Shown here piece by piece: positions 25,169 through 33,449 of a DNA stretch of 64,000 nucleotides (position 1 is the first letter of the stretch; every line of letters starts with the position of its first letter). Under the pieces are notes generated by a model, which did not search any database, had not been told where the DNA came from, and was given only the letters and a program-made list of their open reading frames with translations. The position numbers were made by a program, and so were the translations under genes. The stretch is from UBA11524 sp963642705 (GTDB lineage Bacteria > Bacillota > Clostridia > Christensenellales > Aristaeellaceae), in assembly GCA_963642705.1 (NCBI GenBank), contig CAVIHU010000004.1, forward strand, positions 62,001 to 126,000, read 5' to 3'.

Positions 25169-26569
25169 ATGGCTAAGGTTCAAATAACGGATACCATTCT
25201 GCGCGACGGTCACCAGTCTCAGGCCGCCACGCGGATGCGTACCGATGAAATGCTGCCCGCGTGCGAAATGCTCGATAAGGTCGGCTATTATTCCCTGGAG
25301 TGCTGGGGCGGCGCGACGTATGACGCGTGCCTTCGCTTCCTGAACGAGGATCCGTGGGATCGTCTGCGTCAGCTGCGCAAGGCGCTGCCGAACACGAAGC
25401 TGCAGATGCTGCTGCGCGGTCAGAACCTGCTTGGCTATCGTCCATATTCCGATGACGTCGTTGATTTCTTTGTCAAGAAGGCCATCGAAAACGGCATCGA
25501 TATCATCCGCTGCTTTGACGCGCTGAACGATCTGCGCAACATGCAGACGGCTGTCAATGCGACCAAGAAGTACGGCGGCACGGCGGAAATCGCCATGTCC
25601 TACACCGAATCCCCTGTGCATAACGAGGACTACTTCGTCAAGCTTGCTGTGGACATTCAGAAGATGGGCGCAGACGTGATCTGCATCAAGGACATGGCAA
25701 ACCTGCTGCTGCCCTATAAGGCGTACAGTCTCGTCAAGCGTCTGAAGAAGGAAACCGATCTGCCGATCGTCCTTCACACCCACAACACTACCGGTACCGG
25801 CGATATGGTGCTGCTCAAAGCCATCGAGGCCGGCGTCGATGTCGTTGATACCTGCCTGTCTCCGCTTGGCTCCGGTACGTCTCAGCCTGCGACCGAGTCC
25901 CTCGTCGCAACGCTCAAGGGTACGGAGTATGACACCGGCTTTGATCTCGACCTGCTGGCGAAGCTGGCTGAGCACTTCCGCGGTGTTGCGAACCGTCTGA
26001 CTGCTGACGGCTGGCGCGACCCGTCCCGTGTGCTTGGCGTGGACGTTAAAACACTGCAGTATCAGGTGCCGGGCGGCATGCTGTCTAACCTGATCGGTCA
26101 GCTCAAGCAGGCCAATCAGATGGATAAGTACTACGATGTACTGGCTGAGGTGCCGCGCGTCCGCAAGGACTTCGGCTATCCGCCGCTGGTCACTCCGACC
26201 TCTCAGATTGTTGGCACCCAGGCTGTCATGAACGTGCTGGGCGGCGAGCGCTACAAGATGGTGCCGAAGGAATCCAAGGATCTGCTCGCCGGTCACTATG
26301 GTCGTCTGCCGGGCAAGGTCAACGAGGAAGTCCGGAAGAAGTGCATCGGCAACGAAAAGGTCATCACGACCCGCTTCGCCGACAGCATTCCGCCGGAGCT
26401 CGATAAGCTGCGCGAGGAGATGCGCGAATGGTATCAGTGCGAGGAAGACGTGCTGTCCTACGCCATGTTCCCGAAGGTAGCCCCGAAATTCTTCGAGTAC
26501 CGCGCGGCAAAACAGCTCAAGGTAGACTCCACCATGCTCGATAGGAATGACAAGACGATGCCTGTCTAA
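25169..26569 (+). CDS. oadA: Oxaloacetate decarboxylase alpha / transcarboxylase 5S-type carboxyltransferase without biotin domain
   Basis: HMGL-like TIM barrel that moves CO2 between oxaloacetate/pyruvate and biotin. Seen: metal-binding ITDTILRDGHQS at the N-terminus, the catalytic-Lys segment VICIKDMANLL and metal ligands HTHNTTG, followed by the PYC_OADA domain. It ends at residue 466, whereas full OadA (about 590) continues into a biotinyl domain, so it depends on the separate carrier. This matches the 5S subunit of transcarboxylase. Last gene before pckA, with an AAGGAGGAAAAA site. Confidence 0.93.
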   Translation: MAKVQITDTILRDGHQSQAATRMRTDEMLPACEMLDKVGYYSLECWGGATYDACLRFLNEDPWDRLRQLRKALPNTKLQMLLRGQNLLGYRPYSDDVVDFFVKKAIENGIDIIRCFDALNDLRNMQTAVNATKKYGGTAEIAMSYTESPVHNEDYFVKLAVDIQKMGADVICIKDMANLLLPYKAYSLVKRLKKETDLPIVLHTHNTTGTGDMVLLKAIEAGVDVVDTCLSPLGSGTSQPATESLVATLKGTEYDTGFDLDLLAKLAEHFRGVANRLTADGWRDPSRVLGVDVKTLQYQVPGGMLSNLIGQLKQANQMDKYYDVLAEVPRVRKDFGYPPLVTPTSQIVGTQAVMNVLGGERYKMVPKESKDLLAGHYGRLPGKVNEEVRKKCIGNEKVITTRFADSIPPELDKLREEMREWYQCEEDVLSYAMFPKVAPKFFEYRAAKQLKVDSTMLDRNDKTMPV

Positions 26570-26580
26570 TTGATGAATTA

Positions 26581-26616
26581 CCGGTCAGGGCAGTTGCATC
26601 GGCTGTCCCTGACCGG
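26581..26616 (+). terminator. Strong hairpin after oadA (possible terminator)
   Basis: CCGGTCAGGGCAG pairs with CTGTCCCTGACCGG, but only a loose GTGATAATTAGT follows, so it may stabilise the mRNA end rather than terminate. Confidence 0.55.
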
Positions 26617-26638
26617 GTGATAATTAGTCATTTATATC

Positions 26639-26667
26639 TTGACTATCTTGCACATATTGTGTATGAT
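26639..26667 (+). promoter_or_regulatory. pckA promoter
   Basis: TTGACT (26639-26644), 17 bases, TATGAT (26662-26667). Confidence 0.78.
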
Positions 26668-26741
26668 ATAAATGCGGAGTTTTGGGCTTCGTCAGAACGC
26701 TTCGAATCCGTGAAATTCCAGGAAAGAAGAGGTAAGCTACA

Positions 26742-28346
26742 ATGGATCAGTTGAATCTGAGCAAGTATGGTATTACCGGAACGACGGAAATTGTCTATAA
26801 TCCCTCTTATGAACTGCTGTTTGAAGAAGAAACCAAGCCCGGTGTGGAAGGCTATGAAAAGGGTCAGGTTTCCGAGCTGGGCGCTGTGAATGTCATGACT
26901 GGCATTTACACTGGCCGTAGCCCCAAGGATAAGTACATTGTCATGGACGAGAACTCCAAGGACACCGTTTGGTGGACGTCCGACGCGTACAAGAACGACA
27001 ACCATCCGATGACCGAGTCCACGTGGACTGCAGTGAAGGATCTGGCAATCAAGGAACTGTCCAACAAGCGTCTGTTTGTTGTCGATGCTTTCTGCGGCGC
27101 GAATAAGGACACCCGCATGGCTGTCCGCTTCATCGTCGAGGTTGCATGGCAGGCTCACTTCGTCAAGAATATGTTCATCGCACCGTCCGAGGAAGAGCTC
27201 AAGAGCTTCAAGCCGGACTTCGTGGTTTACAATGCTTCCAAGGCGAAGGTGGAGAATTACAAGGAGCTCGGTCTGAACTCCGAAACTTGTGTGGCCTTCA
27301 ACATCACCAGCCGTGAGCAAGTGATCCTGAACACCTGGTACGGCGGCGAAATGAAGAAGGGCATGTTCTCCATGATGAACTACTACCTGCCGCTTAAGGG
27401 CATTGCTTCCATGCACTGCTCCGCCAACACCGACCTCGAGGGCAAGAACACAGCTGTCTTCTTCGGCCTGTCCGGCACCGGCAAGACAACCCTGTCAACC
27501 GATCCTAAGCGTTTGCTGATCGGCGACGACGAGCACGGCTGGGACGACAACGGCGTTTTCAACTTCGAGGGCGGCTGCTATGCGAAGGTCATCAACCTCG
27601 ACAAGGAATCAGAGCCTGACATCTACAACGCGATTGTCCGTAATGCACTGCTGGAGAACGTCACGCTTGACAAAGACGGCAAGATCGATTTCAATGACAA
27701 GTCCGTGACTGAGAACACTCGCGTATCCTACCCGATCAACCACATCAAGAACATCGTTCGTCCGATTTCTGCTGCGCCGGCTGCGAAGAACGTTATTTTC
27801 CTGTCTGCGGACGCTTTCGGTGTGTTACCCCCTGTGTCCATTCTGACGCCTGAACAGACCCAGTACTACTTCCTGTCCGGCTTCACCGCAAAGCTGGCCG
27901 GTACCGAGCGCGGCATAACCGAACCGACCCCGACCTTCTCTGCATGCTTCGGTCAGGCGTTCCTTGAGCTGCATCCGACCAAGTACGGCGAAGAACTCGT
28001 GAAGAAGATGAAGGCGAACGGCGCGAAGGCGTATCTGGTCAACACCGGCTGGAACGGCACCGGCAAGCGCATCACCATCAAGGATACTCGCGGCATTATC
28101 GACGCAATCCTGAGCGGCGACATTCTGAAGGCACCTACGAAGACGATCCCGTACTTCAATTTTGAGGTTCCGACGGAGCTGCCGGGCGTTGATTCCAAGA
28201 TTCTTGATCCTCGCGACACATACGCCGATCCCACTGACTGGGAGAACAAGGCGAAGGATCTGGCTTCCCGCTTCCAGAAGAACTTCGTCAAGTACACCGG
28301 CAACGATGCTGGCAAGGCGCTGGTCGAGGCTGGTCCCAAGGCGTAA
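26742..28346 (+). CDS. pckA: Phosphoenolpyruvate carboxykinase (ATP)
   Basis: Interconverts oxaloacetate plus ATP and PEP plus CO2 plus ADP; in anaerobes it often runs toward oxaloacetate, conserving ATP. Seen: TGRSPKDKYIV, the HCSAN block, kinase-1a P-loop GLSGTGKTTLS, the metal site IGDDEHGWDDNGVFNFEGGCYAK, and the C-terminal NTGWNGTGKRI. 534 residues, normal for the ATP form. It directly follows the oxaloacetate-handling decarboxylase cluster but has its own promoter. Confidence 0.97.
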   Translation: MDQLNLSKYGITGTTEIVYNPSYELLFEEETKPGVEGYEKGQVSELGAVNVMTGIYTGRSPKDKYIVMDENSKDTVWWTSDAYKNDNHPMTESTWTAVKDLAIKELSNKRLFVVDAFCGANKDTRMAVRFIVEVAWQAHFVKNMFIAPSEEELKSFKPDFVVYNASKAKVENYKELGLNSETCVAFNITSREQVILNTWYGGEMKKGMFSMMNYYLPLKGIASMHCSANTDLEGKNTAVFFGLSGTGKTTLSTDPKRLLIGDDEHGWDDNGVFNFEGGCYAKVINLDKESEPDIYNAIVRNALLENVTLDKDGKIDFNDKSVTENTRVSYPINHIKNIVRPISAAPAAKNVIFLSADAFGVLPPVSILTPEQTQYYFLSGFTAKLAGTERGITEPTPTFSACFGQAFLELHPTKYGEELVKKMKANGAKAYLVNTGWNGTGKRITIKDTRGIIDAILSGDILKAPTKTIPYFNFEVPTELPGVDSKILDPRDTYADPTDWENKAKDLASRFQKNFVKYTGNDAGKALVEAGPKA

Positions 28347-28371
28347 TTTCTTCCGTTTTCAGCAATATAGA

Positions 28372-28416
28372 GAAAGATGCATCCGGCTGTCATGGTCGGG
28401 TGCATCTTTTCTTTTA
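28372..28416. terminator. Bidirectional terminator between pckA and the DUF4097 gene
   Basis: GAAAGATGCATCC pairs with GGGTGCATCTTTTC around a loop of about 12 bases; convergent genes on both sides. Confidence 0.85.
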
Positions 28417-28422
28417 CGTACA

Positions 28423-29691
28423 TTAGCGGATATTGATGTCGCCGGACACGGTAGTAATGGAGCCGGTGACGGCGTTTATGCCTGCTTTCTTTCGATCATT
28501 AACGCTGACATCGCCGCTGACGGAGTGCGTAGTAAATTGCGCGTCCACGTCATCGGGCAGCACGATGTCGATATCGCCGGAGGTTGTGCGGCCGCTGATG
28601 GTGTTCAGCCTGTCAGCGAACCTCGCTTCCAAATCACCGCAAACGCTGGAGAAGCTGCAATCTTGGACAGTGCCGTTTAGCTCGATGTCGCCGCTGGTGG
28701 TGACCGCCTTCAGCGTATGGAAAGTGCCGCGCATGTCAATGTCGCCGCTGGTGCTGCGCAGTTTCAGCTCCTCTGCGGTGGCTTTTAGGGTGATATCGCC
28801 GCTGGCGGTCGTAAGACTGAGGAGGTTGACAGGGGAGTCAAGTACAACGTCCTGCTCGCCGGAGGCGCTTGTCAGCCGCAGCTCGTTGAGGACGACATTG
28901 CGAACTTCGATGTCGCCGGACGTCGTCAGGATGCTGAGCGGCTTTGAGTAACTGCGCGGAATGCGGAGCGAAACGTCCCCAAGCCCAACCGACACACTGA
29001 TGATGGGTTTAATTTTAGAGAACAGCTTGCCAAGATTCTGCCCGAAGTGCGTGACAGTCGAAGCAAAGCCGCCACGTGAAGGATTGTCCAACTCCTGCGA
29101 CAGATTATCGAGAGATTCTTGAATTTGCCTGACTGCCCTGTCGTCATTGGAAAACAAGTCCTTCTTCGCCGTGTCGAAGGAGACGCTCGTGCGCTCTCGC
29201 TTCGGCGCGTCTTCATTGCGGAGGACGGTGAGTACGCCGTTTTCGATGCTGCAGGTGAAAGCACGCGCAGCATTCTTATCGGTAAGGATAACGTGCACAT
29301 CATCGTCTGACGAGGGATCCACATGGACATCCTCACAGACGAGCATCATTTCGATACGCTTCATCAGGTCGGGATGGAAGGTGTATTCGATTTGGGCATC
29401 GGTGTCAGCCGATTCGACTTCATCAGATGAATTAGCTGTGTCAGCTTTCGATGCATTGGGAATCTGAAAAGTAGCCTTCTTCGGGTACTGGTCGATGATT
29501 TGCTCCATGCCCTTGAGACTCTGGACGACAGCGGAAATGGCATCGTCCTCGCTGATGCCGTGGGAAATCATGTCGTGGTAGCGCTCCTGGCAGTTGCTTA
29601 GCGTTTCGTCATAGAGTGCTTTAACCTCATCGGTCATTTCGGTATTCTGGAAGAGCAGGTCAACGATGCGTTCAACGGTTTCATTGCTCAT
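28423..29691 (-). CDS. HAAS-like / DUF4097 beta-repeat protein
   Basis: 422 residues in two parts. Residues 1 to about 75 (ERIVDLLFQNTEMTDEV through GMEQIIDQYPK) are helical and resemble the HAAS/DUF1700 domain found beside PadR regulators. After an acidic linker, residues about 250-422 form a right-handed beta repeat of the DUF4097 type, in which the unit TTSGDIEL/TASGDITLK recurs at least eight times. No signal peptide or membrane helix is seen, so it is probably cytoplasmic. AAGGAGAA precedes the ATG at 29691. Third gene of a padR operon; biochemical role unknown. Confidence 0.78.
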   Translation of the reverse strand: MSNETVERIVDLLFQNTEMTDEVKALYDETLSNCQERYHDMISHGISEDDAISAVVQSLKGMEQIIDQYPKKATFQIPNASKADTANSSDEVESADTDAQIEYTFHPDLMKRIEMMLVCEDVHVDPSSDDDVHVILTDKNAARAFTCSIENGVLTVLRNEDAPKRERTSVSFDTAKKDLFSNDDRAVRQIQESLDNLSQELDNPSRGGFASTVTHFGQNLGKLFSKIKPIISVSVGLGDVSLRIPRSYSKPLSILTTSGDIEVRNVVLNELRLTSASGEQDVVLDSPVNLLSLTTASGDITLKATAEELKLRSTSGDIDMRGTFHTLKAVTTSGDIELNGTVQDCSFSSVCGDLEARFADRLNTISGRTTSGDIDIVLPDDVDAQFTTHSVSGDVSVNDRKKAGINAVTGSITTVSGDINIR

Positions 29692-29836
29692 GGCGGCAAT
29701 TCTCCTTTTCTTCATTATAAATGTCATGGATCTGCTGACGGCTGATTTCAGCCCATGTGAACAGGTCGTTGACAAAGCGGTCGGAAAAAGTGCAATCTGC
29801 AAAAATGGGTTCATGACGGTAAGGAATAAGCTTCAT
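29681..29836 (-). CDS. 51-residue small protein between padR and the DUF4097 gene
   Basis: Starts at ATG 29836, 6 bases after a good GGAGGG site, and overlaps both neighbours: its ribosome site lies in the padR end and its last 11 bases overlap the next start. The product (MKLIPYRHEPIF at the start, NCRHEQ at the end) is hydrophilic, has a likely helix in the second half (FVNDLFTWAEISRQQIHDIYNEEK) and one or two Cys. No family was recognised. Tight overlap on both sides argues for a real, translationally coupled gene. Confidence 0.6.
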   Translation of the reverse strand: MKLIPYRHEPIFADCTFSDRFVNDLFTWAEISRQQIHDIYNEEKENCRHEQ

Positions 29837-29838
29837 AT

Positions 29839-30165
29839 TCATCCCTCCAAAAGCTGATCGAGCTGACACTTGGTGTCCTTCCAATTGTCTAAATCAGCAG
29901 TTAGACGCTCAAGACCGGCGTTGGTAATCGAATAGTAGCGGCGCCGCGCGCCGGATGCCTCATCGCCCCAGTAAGAGCGAATCAGCCCGGCTGCTTCCAG
30001 CCGTCGGAATGCCGTATAGAGCGTTGCCTCCTTCAACTGGACAATACCGTCGCTGAGCGCTGAGATCGTCTTGTTGATCTGGTAGCCGTAGCTGTCGCCG
30101 TCGGACAGGCGGCGGAGAATAATTGTGTCAGTATAGCCTCTAAGCACGTCATCAGATAATGCCAT
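29839..30165 (-). CDS. PadR-family transcriptional regulator
   Basis: 108-residue winged-helix regulator: helix-turn-helix (LRRLSDGDSYGYQINKTI), wing and the PadR signature ATLYTAFRRLEAAGLIRSYW, then the YYSITNAG segment and a C-terminal dimer helix. The ATG at 30165 has AGGAGGTG 6 bases upstream; the longer frame would include the promoter. It heads a three-gene operon with a small protein and a HAAS/DUF4097 protein and is likely autoregulated from the inverted repeat in its promoter. Confidence 0.92.
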   Translation of the reverse strand: MALSDDVLRGYTDTIILRRLSDGDSYGYQINKTISALSDGIVQLKEATLYTAFRRLEAAGLIRSYWGDEASGARRRYYSITNAGLERLTADLDNWKDTKCQLDQLLEG

Positions 30166-30205
30166 GCGGTTCACCTCCTGTGGATATAACCTGTCTTGGT
30201 ACATC

Positions 30206-30252
30206 ACCTTGACAAGTAGTATATTATCACAAGATACATCATCTGTCAAGGT
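30206..30252. promoter_or_regulatory. padR promoter bracketed by a perfect 9-bp inverted repeat
   Basis: Minus strand TTGACA (30244-30249), 17 bases, TAATAT (30221-30226). ACCTTGACA (30206-30214) and TGTCAAGGT (30244-30252) are perfect inverted copies 29 bases apart; one arm contains the -35. A PadR or other dimeric regulator site is likely. Confidence 0.7.
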
Positions 30253-30294
30253 ATCTCAAAAAATTTTTTTTGATGTTCTTTTCATGTTTAACGC

Positions 30295-30323
30295 TTGCGG
30301 AAAAACGGCATGTGTCGTAAAAT
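30295..30323 (+). promoter_or_regulatory. icd promoter
   Basis: TTGCGG (30295-30300), 17 bases, TAAAAT (30318-30323). Confidence 0.6.
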
Positions 30324-30338
30324 GAAAGAGGTGATGCA

Positions 30339-31577
30339 ATGACGCATCAGAAAGCGACAGGAAAGGTAATGATTGACGTGGATAAAATTCAGATGAAAAC
30401 GCCGCTGGTGGAGATGGATGGCGATGAAATGACGCGCATCCTATGGGCGGATATCAAAGAGCTGCTGATTCGGCCGTATGTAGACCTGAAGACGGAATAT
30501 TATGATCTTGGACTGCGTTACCGTGATGAAACGCGTGACCAGGTGACGGTAGACAGCGCAAATGCCACGAAAAAGTACGGAGTGGCGGTGAAGTGCGCGA
30601 CCATCACCCCGAATGCGCAGCGAATGACGGAATATAATCTGCATGAGATGTGGAAGTCGCCCAACGGCACCATCCGCGCAATGCTGGATGGCACGGTTTT
30701 CCGCGCACCGATTCTTGTCAGCGGCGTTCATCCGACTGTGCGGACGTGGCAGCAGCCGATTACCATCGCGCGTCACGCGTACGGCGATGTGTACCGCAAC
30801 ACGGAAATCCGCGTACCCGGTGCAGGCAAGGCAGAGCTTGTCTTCACCGGAGAGGACGGTCAGCAAATCCGCCAAACGATTTTCAATTTCAAGGGTGCCG
30901 GCATTGTGCAGGGTATCCACAACCTTGATGCGTCTATCACGTCCTTTGCACATGCTTGTTTTCAGTATGCGTTGTCCGTCAAGCAGGATTTGTGGTTCTC
31001 GACGAAGGACACCATCAGCAAGACGTACGACCATCGTTTTAAGGACATTTTCCAGGAGATTTTCGATACGCAGTACAGGGAAAAGTTCGAACAGGCGGGT
31101 ATCACGTACTTCTACACGCTGATTGATGACGCGGTGGCGCGCGTGGTGCGCAGTCACGGCGGTTTTATCTGGGCATGCAAGAATTACGATGGCGATGTTA
31201 TGTCCGACATGATTGCTACGGCGTTCGGCTCGCTGGCGATGATGACATCGGTGCTCGTGTCTCCGGACGGAAAGTTTGAATATGAGGCAGCGCACGGCAC
31301 GGTCACTCGGCATTACTACAAATACTTGAAGGGTGAGGAGACCTCGACGAACCCCGTTGCGACCATCTTCGCATGGTCGGGCGCCCTGCGTAAGCGCGGT
31401 GAGTTGGATGAACTGCCGGAACTGATGCGGTTTGCCGACAAACTGGAGAAGGCAACAATCGACACCATAGAGGAAGGCACCATGACGAAGGACTTGGCGA
31501 CGCTGTGGGAAGGTTCGCCGTGTAAGGCGGTCAACAGCCGCCAGTTCCTGGAGGCCATCACGGCGCATCTCGGCTGA
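30339..31577 (+). CDS. icd: Isocitrate dehydrogenase (NADP-dependent, eukaryote-like type)
   Basis: Converts isocitrate to 2-oxoglutarate with NADP+. Seen: VEMDGDEMTRILW near the N-terminus, SPNGTIRAMLDGTVFR (substrate region), TYDHRFKDIF, the catalytic YDGDVMSDMIATAFGSLAMM and EAAHGTVTRHY. This is the dimeric subfamily II form, about 400-410 residues. ATG 30339 follows AGAGGTG; ATG 30369 (after GGAAAGG) is also possible and would trim 10 residues. No other TCA genes are nearby, so it probably serves glutamate synthesis. Confidence 0.95.
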   Translation: MTHQKATGKVMIDVDKIQMKTPLVEMDGDEMTRILWADIKELLIRPYVDLKTEYYDLGLRYRDETRDQVTVDSANATKKYGVAVKCATITPNAQRMTEYNLHEMWKSPNGTIRAMLDGTVFRAPILVSGVHPTVRTWQQPITIARHAYGDVYRNTEIRVPGAGKAELVFTGEDGQQIRQTIFNFKGAGIVQGIHNLDASITSFAHACFQYALSVKQDLWFSTKDTISKTYDHRFKDIFQEIFDTQYREKFEQAGITYFYTLIDDAVARVVRSHGGFIWACKNYDGDVMSDMIATAFGSLAMMTSVLVSPDGKFEYEAAHGTVTRHYYKYLKGEETSTNPVATIFAWSGALRKRGELDELPELMRFADKLEKATIDTIEEGTMTKDLATLWEGSPCKAVNSRQFLEAITAHLG

Positions 31578-31582
31578 TTTTC

Positions 31583-31614
31583 ACGCGGAATCTCTATGAG
31601 GGTTCCGCGTTTTA
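31583..31614 (+). terminator. icd terminator
   Basis: ACGCGGAA (31583-31590) pairs with TTCCGCGT (31603-31610), then TTTAATT. Confidence 0.8.
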
Positions 31615-31632
31615 ATTGTGCCGCGAAAAAGC

Positions 31633-31661
31633 TTGCAAAGTCTGCTTGTTCATGCTATAAT
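31633..31661 (+). promoter_or_regulatory. yicC-gmk-rpoZ-coaBC promoter
   Basis: TTGCAA (31633-31638), 17 bases, TATAAT (31656-31661). Confidence 0.82.
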
Positions 31662-31691
31662 ACATAATCTGAAGAGAAGGAGGTGTCCACC

Positions 31692-32561
31692 ATGCAGAGC
31701 ATGACCGGCTACGGCAAGGCGACAGTGCAGCAGGGTGAATGGACACTGTGCATCGAGCTGCGCAGCGTGAATCACCGCTTTCTTGATCTGTCCTTTCGGC
31801 TGCCGCGTGGCATGAGCTTCATGGAGGACATGCTCCGCAAGCAGCTCGCACCGCTCAAGCGCGGTCACGTTGATGTCACGATGACATTGCAGCAAATGAA
31901 CGGCGCTGGCGGAACGGTGACGGTCGACACACCGCTTGCATTGGCGTACATGAATGCCGCGAAGGAGCTTGAGATGGCAACCGGCGTGGTAAATGACATG
32001 ACAGTCAATCGCCTGATGCAGCTCGAAGGCGTGACGACCGTGACGGAGACGGCACTTGATGAAGAGGCGCTGCAGCAGCAGGGGAAATCTGCCGCAGAGC
32101 TTGCGATGGCGCAGTTGATAACGATGCGCAATCTCGAGGGCGAACGGATGCGGGAGGACCTGCTCGCTCATCTCGATGCATCTGCAGCACTGCGCGAAAG
32201 GATTGCCGAACGTGCTCCGGCGGTCGTCGATGATTATCGTCAGCGGCTGACGGAACGTCTTGCGAAGCTGCCGATCGAGCCGGTAGATCCGGTAAGGTTG
32301 GCACAGGAGGTTGCGCTCATGGCGGACAAATGCGCTGTAGATGAGGAACTTTCGCGCCTGAGCAGCCATATAGCGCAGATGCGGAGCTATCTCAATGCGC
32401 CAGATGAAATTGGCAAGAAGATGGATTTCCTGATTCAGGAAATGAATCGTGAGGCGAACACCATCGGCAGCAAATGCTCTGATGCAGCCATGGCGCAATG
32501 TGTGGTCGACCTCAAGAGTGAGATCGAGAAATTGCGCGAACAGATTCAGAATGTCGTGTGA
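31692..32561 (+). CDS. yicC: YicC family endoribonuclease-like protein
   Basis: 289 residues with the family opening MTGYGKA and SVNHRFLDLSFRLPR and the C-terminal DUF1732 block (GKKMDFLIQEMNREANTIGSKC). Relatives in E. coli and Bacillus have been linked to small-RNA and mRNA turnover. ATG 31692 lies 8 bases after GGAGG; a GTG at 31683 sits inside the ribosome site. First gene of the common yicC-(remA)-gmk-rpoZ-coaBC order; the short remA gene often found next is absent. Confidence 0.93.
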   Translation: MQSMTGYGKATVQQGEWTLCIELRSVNHRFLDLSFRLPRGMSFMEDMLRKQLAPLKRGHVDVTMTLQQMNGAGGTVTVDTPLALAYMNAAKELEMATGVVNDMTVNRLMQLEGVTTVTETALDEEALQQQGKSAAELAMAQLITMRNLEGERMREDLLAHLDASAALRERIAERAPAVVDDYRQRLTERLAKLPIEPVDPVRLAQEVALMADKCAVDEELSRLSSHIAQMRSYLNAPDEIGKKMDFLIQEMNREANTIGSKCSDAAMAQCVVDLKSEIEKLREQIQNVV

Positions 32562-32579
32562 GCCAAAGGGGAATGGTGC

Positions 32580-33179
32580 ATGGGCGAAACAAGAAAGGGT
32601 ATGCTGCTGGTCATTTCGGGCGCATCTGGAACAGGCAAAGGCACCGTCATCAAGGAGCTGATGGCGCATGATGCTTCGCTTGTATTCTCGGTGAGCGCGA
32701 CGACACGTTCGCCACGCCCGGGTGAGCAGGATGGGCGCGAATACTACTTCATCAGCGAAGAGGACTTTCAGCAGCGTGTGGCGCGAGATGAGTTCATCGA
32801 GCATGCAGCGGTATTTGCGCACCATTACGGCACGCTCCGCAGCGAAGTGACCCGCCGCATCGAGCAGGGTCAGAATGTCGTGCTGGACATTGACGTGCAG
32901 GGTGCAGAGCAGGTGCTTGCCCGAGAGCAGGATTGCGTTAGTATCTTTGTTCTTCCACCGAGTATGGCTGAGCTTCGCCGACGTCTGGAAGGTCGCGGTA
33001 CGGAAACACAGGAGCAGATCGCGCTGCGCCAATCCATAGCTGAGTCCGAAATTGCCCATAAGGGTCATTACCGCTACAACGTCATCAATGATGATGTACA
33101 GCGCTGCGCCACGCGGATTGCCGCAATTATCGAAGCAGAACGCTTCAATACCGTCCGCTATACGGTCGATGTACCGTAA
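32580..33179 (+). CDS. gmk: Guanylate kinase
   Basis: Phosphorylates GMP to GDP. P-loop SGASGTGKGT near residues 14-23, the GMP-binding segment SVSATTRSPRPGEQDGREYYF, and the lid/arginine region RLEGRGTETQEQIALR. 199 residues, full length. It is 18 bases after yicC. Product GDP/GTP links to the alarmone synthetase further along, which is only a metabolic connection. Confidence 0.97.
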   Translation: MGETRKGMLLVISGASGTGKGTVIKELMAHDASLVFSVSATTRSPRPGEQDGREYYFISEEDFQQRVARDEFIEHAAVFAHHYGTLRSEVTRRIEQGQNVVLDIDVQGAEQVLAREQDCVSIFVLPPSMAELRRRLEGRGTETQEQIALRQSIAESEIAHKGHYRYNVINDDVQRCATRIAAIIEAERFNTVRYTVDVP

Positions 33180-33215
33180 ACGATTGGCTGTAAACATTGA
33201 AGGAGGATAATCATT

Positions 33216-33449
33216 ATGTCTATTGTTGATCCGTGCGTTTTGGATTTGCTCAAGCATGCCGACTCCCGCTATACGCTGGTGGTCGAAGCCAGCAAGCGCG
33301 GTCGTCAGATTACTGGCGGCAGCAAGCCCCTGCTGGACAGCGAAGGCATGAAGCCGCTGAAGGCCGCTGTTGAGGAAATCAACCGCGGTCTGATTACCTA
33401 TGATAAGCCAAGCGACGAAAACGAGGATGCGGACATCGATGAGCTCTGA
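33216..33449 (+). CDS. rpoZ: RNA polymerase omega subunit
   Basis: 77-residue chaperone-like subunit of RNA polymerase. The omega core is visible: YTLVVEASKRGRQITGG followed by KPLKAAVEEINRGLITY, with an acidic tail. A strong GGAGGATAAT site precedes the ATG. Its end overlaps the coaBC start by 11 bases. Confidence 0.93.
   Translation: MSIVDPCVLDLLKHADSRYTLVVEASKRGRQITGGSKPLLDSEGMKPLKAAVEEINRGLITYDKPSDENEDADIDEL

Noticed and set aside
26581..26667. Rex box near pckA
   Set aside because: AT-rich sequence around the pckA promoter contains no TTGTTAA/TTAACAA-type pair at 4-base spacing.
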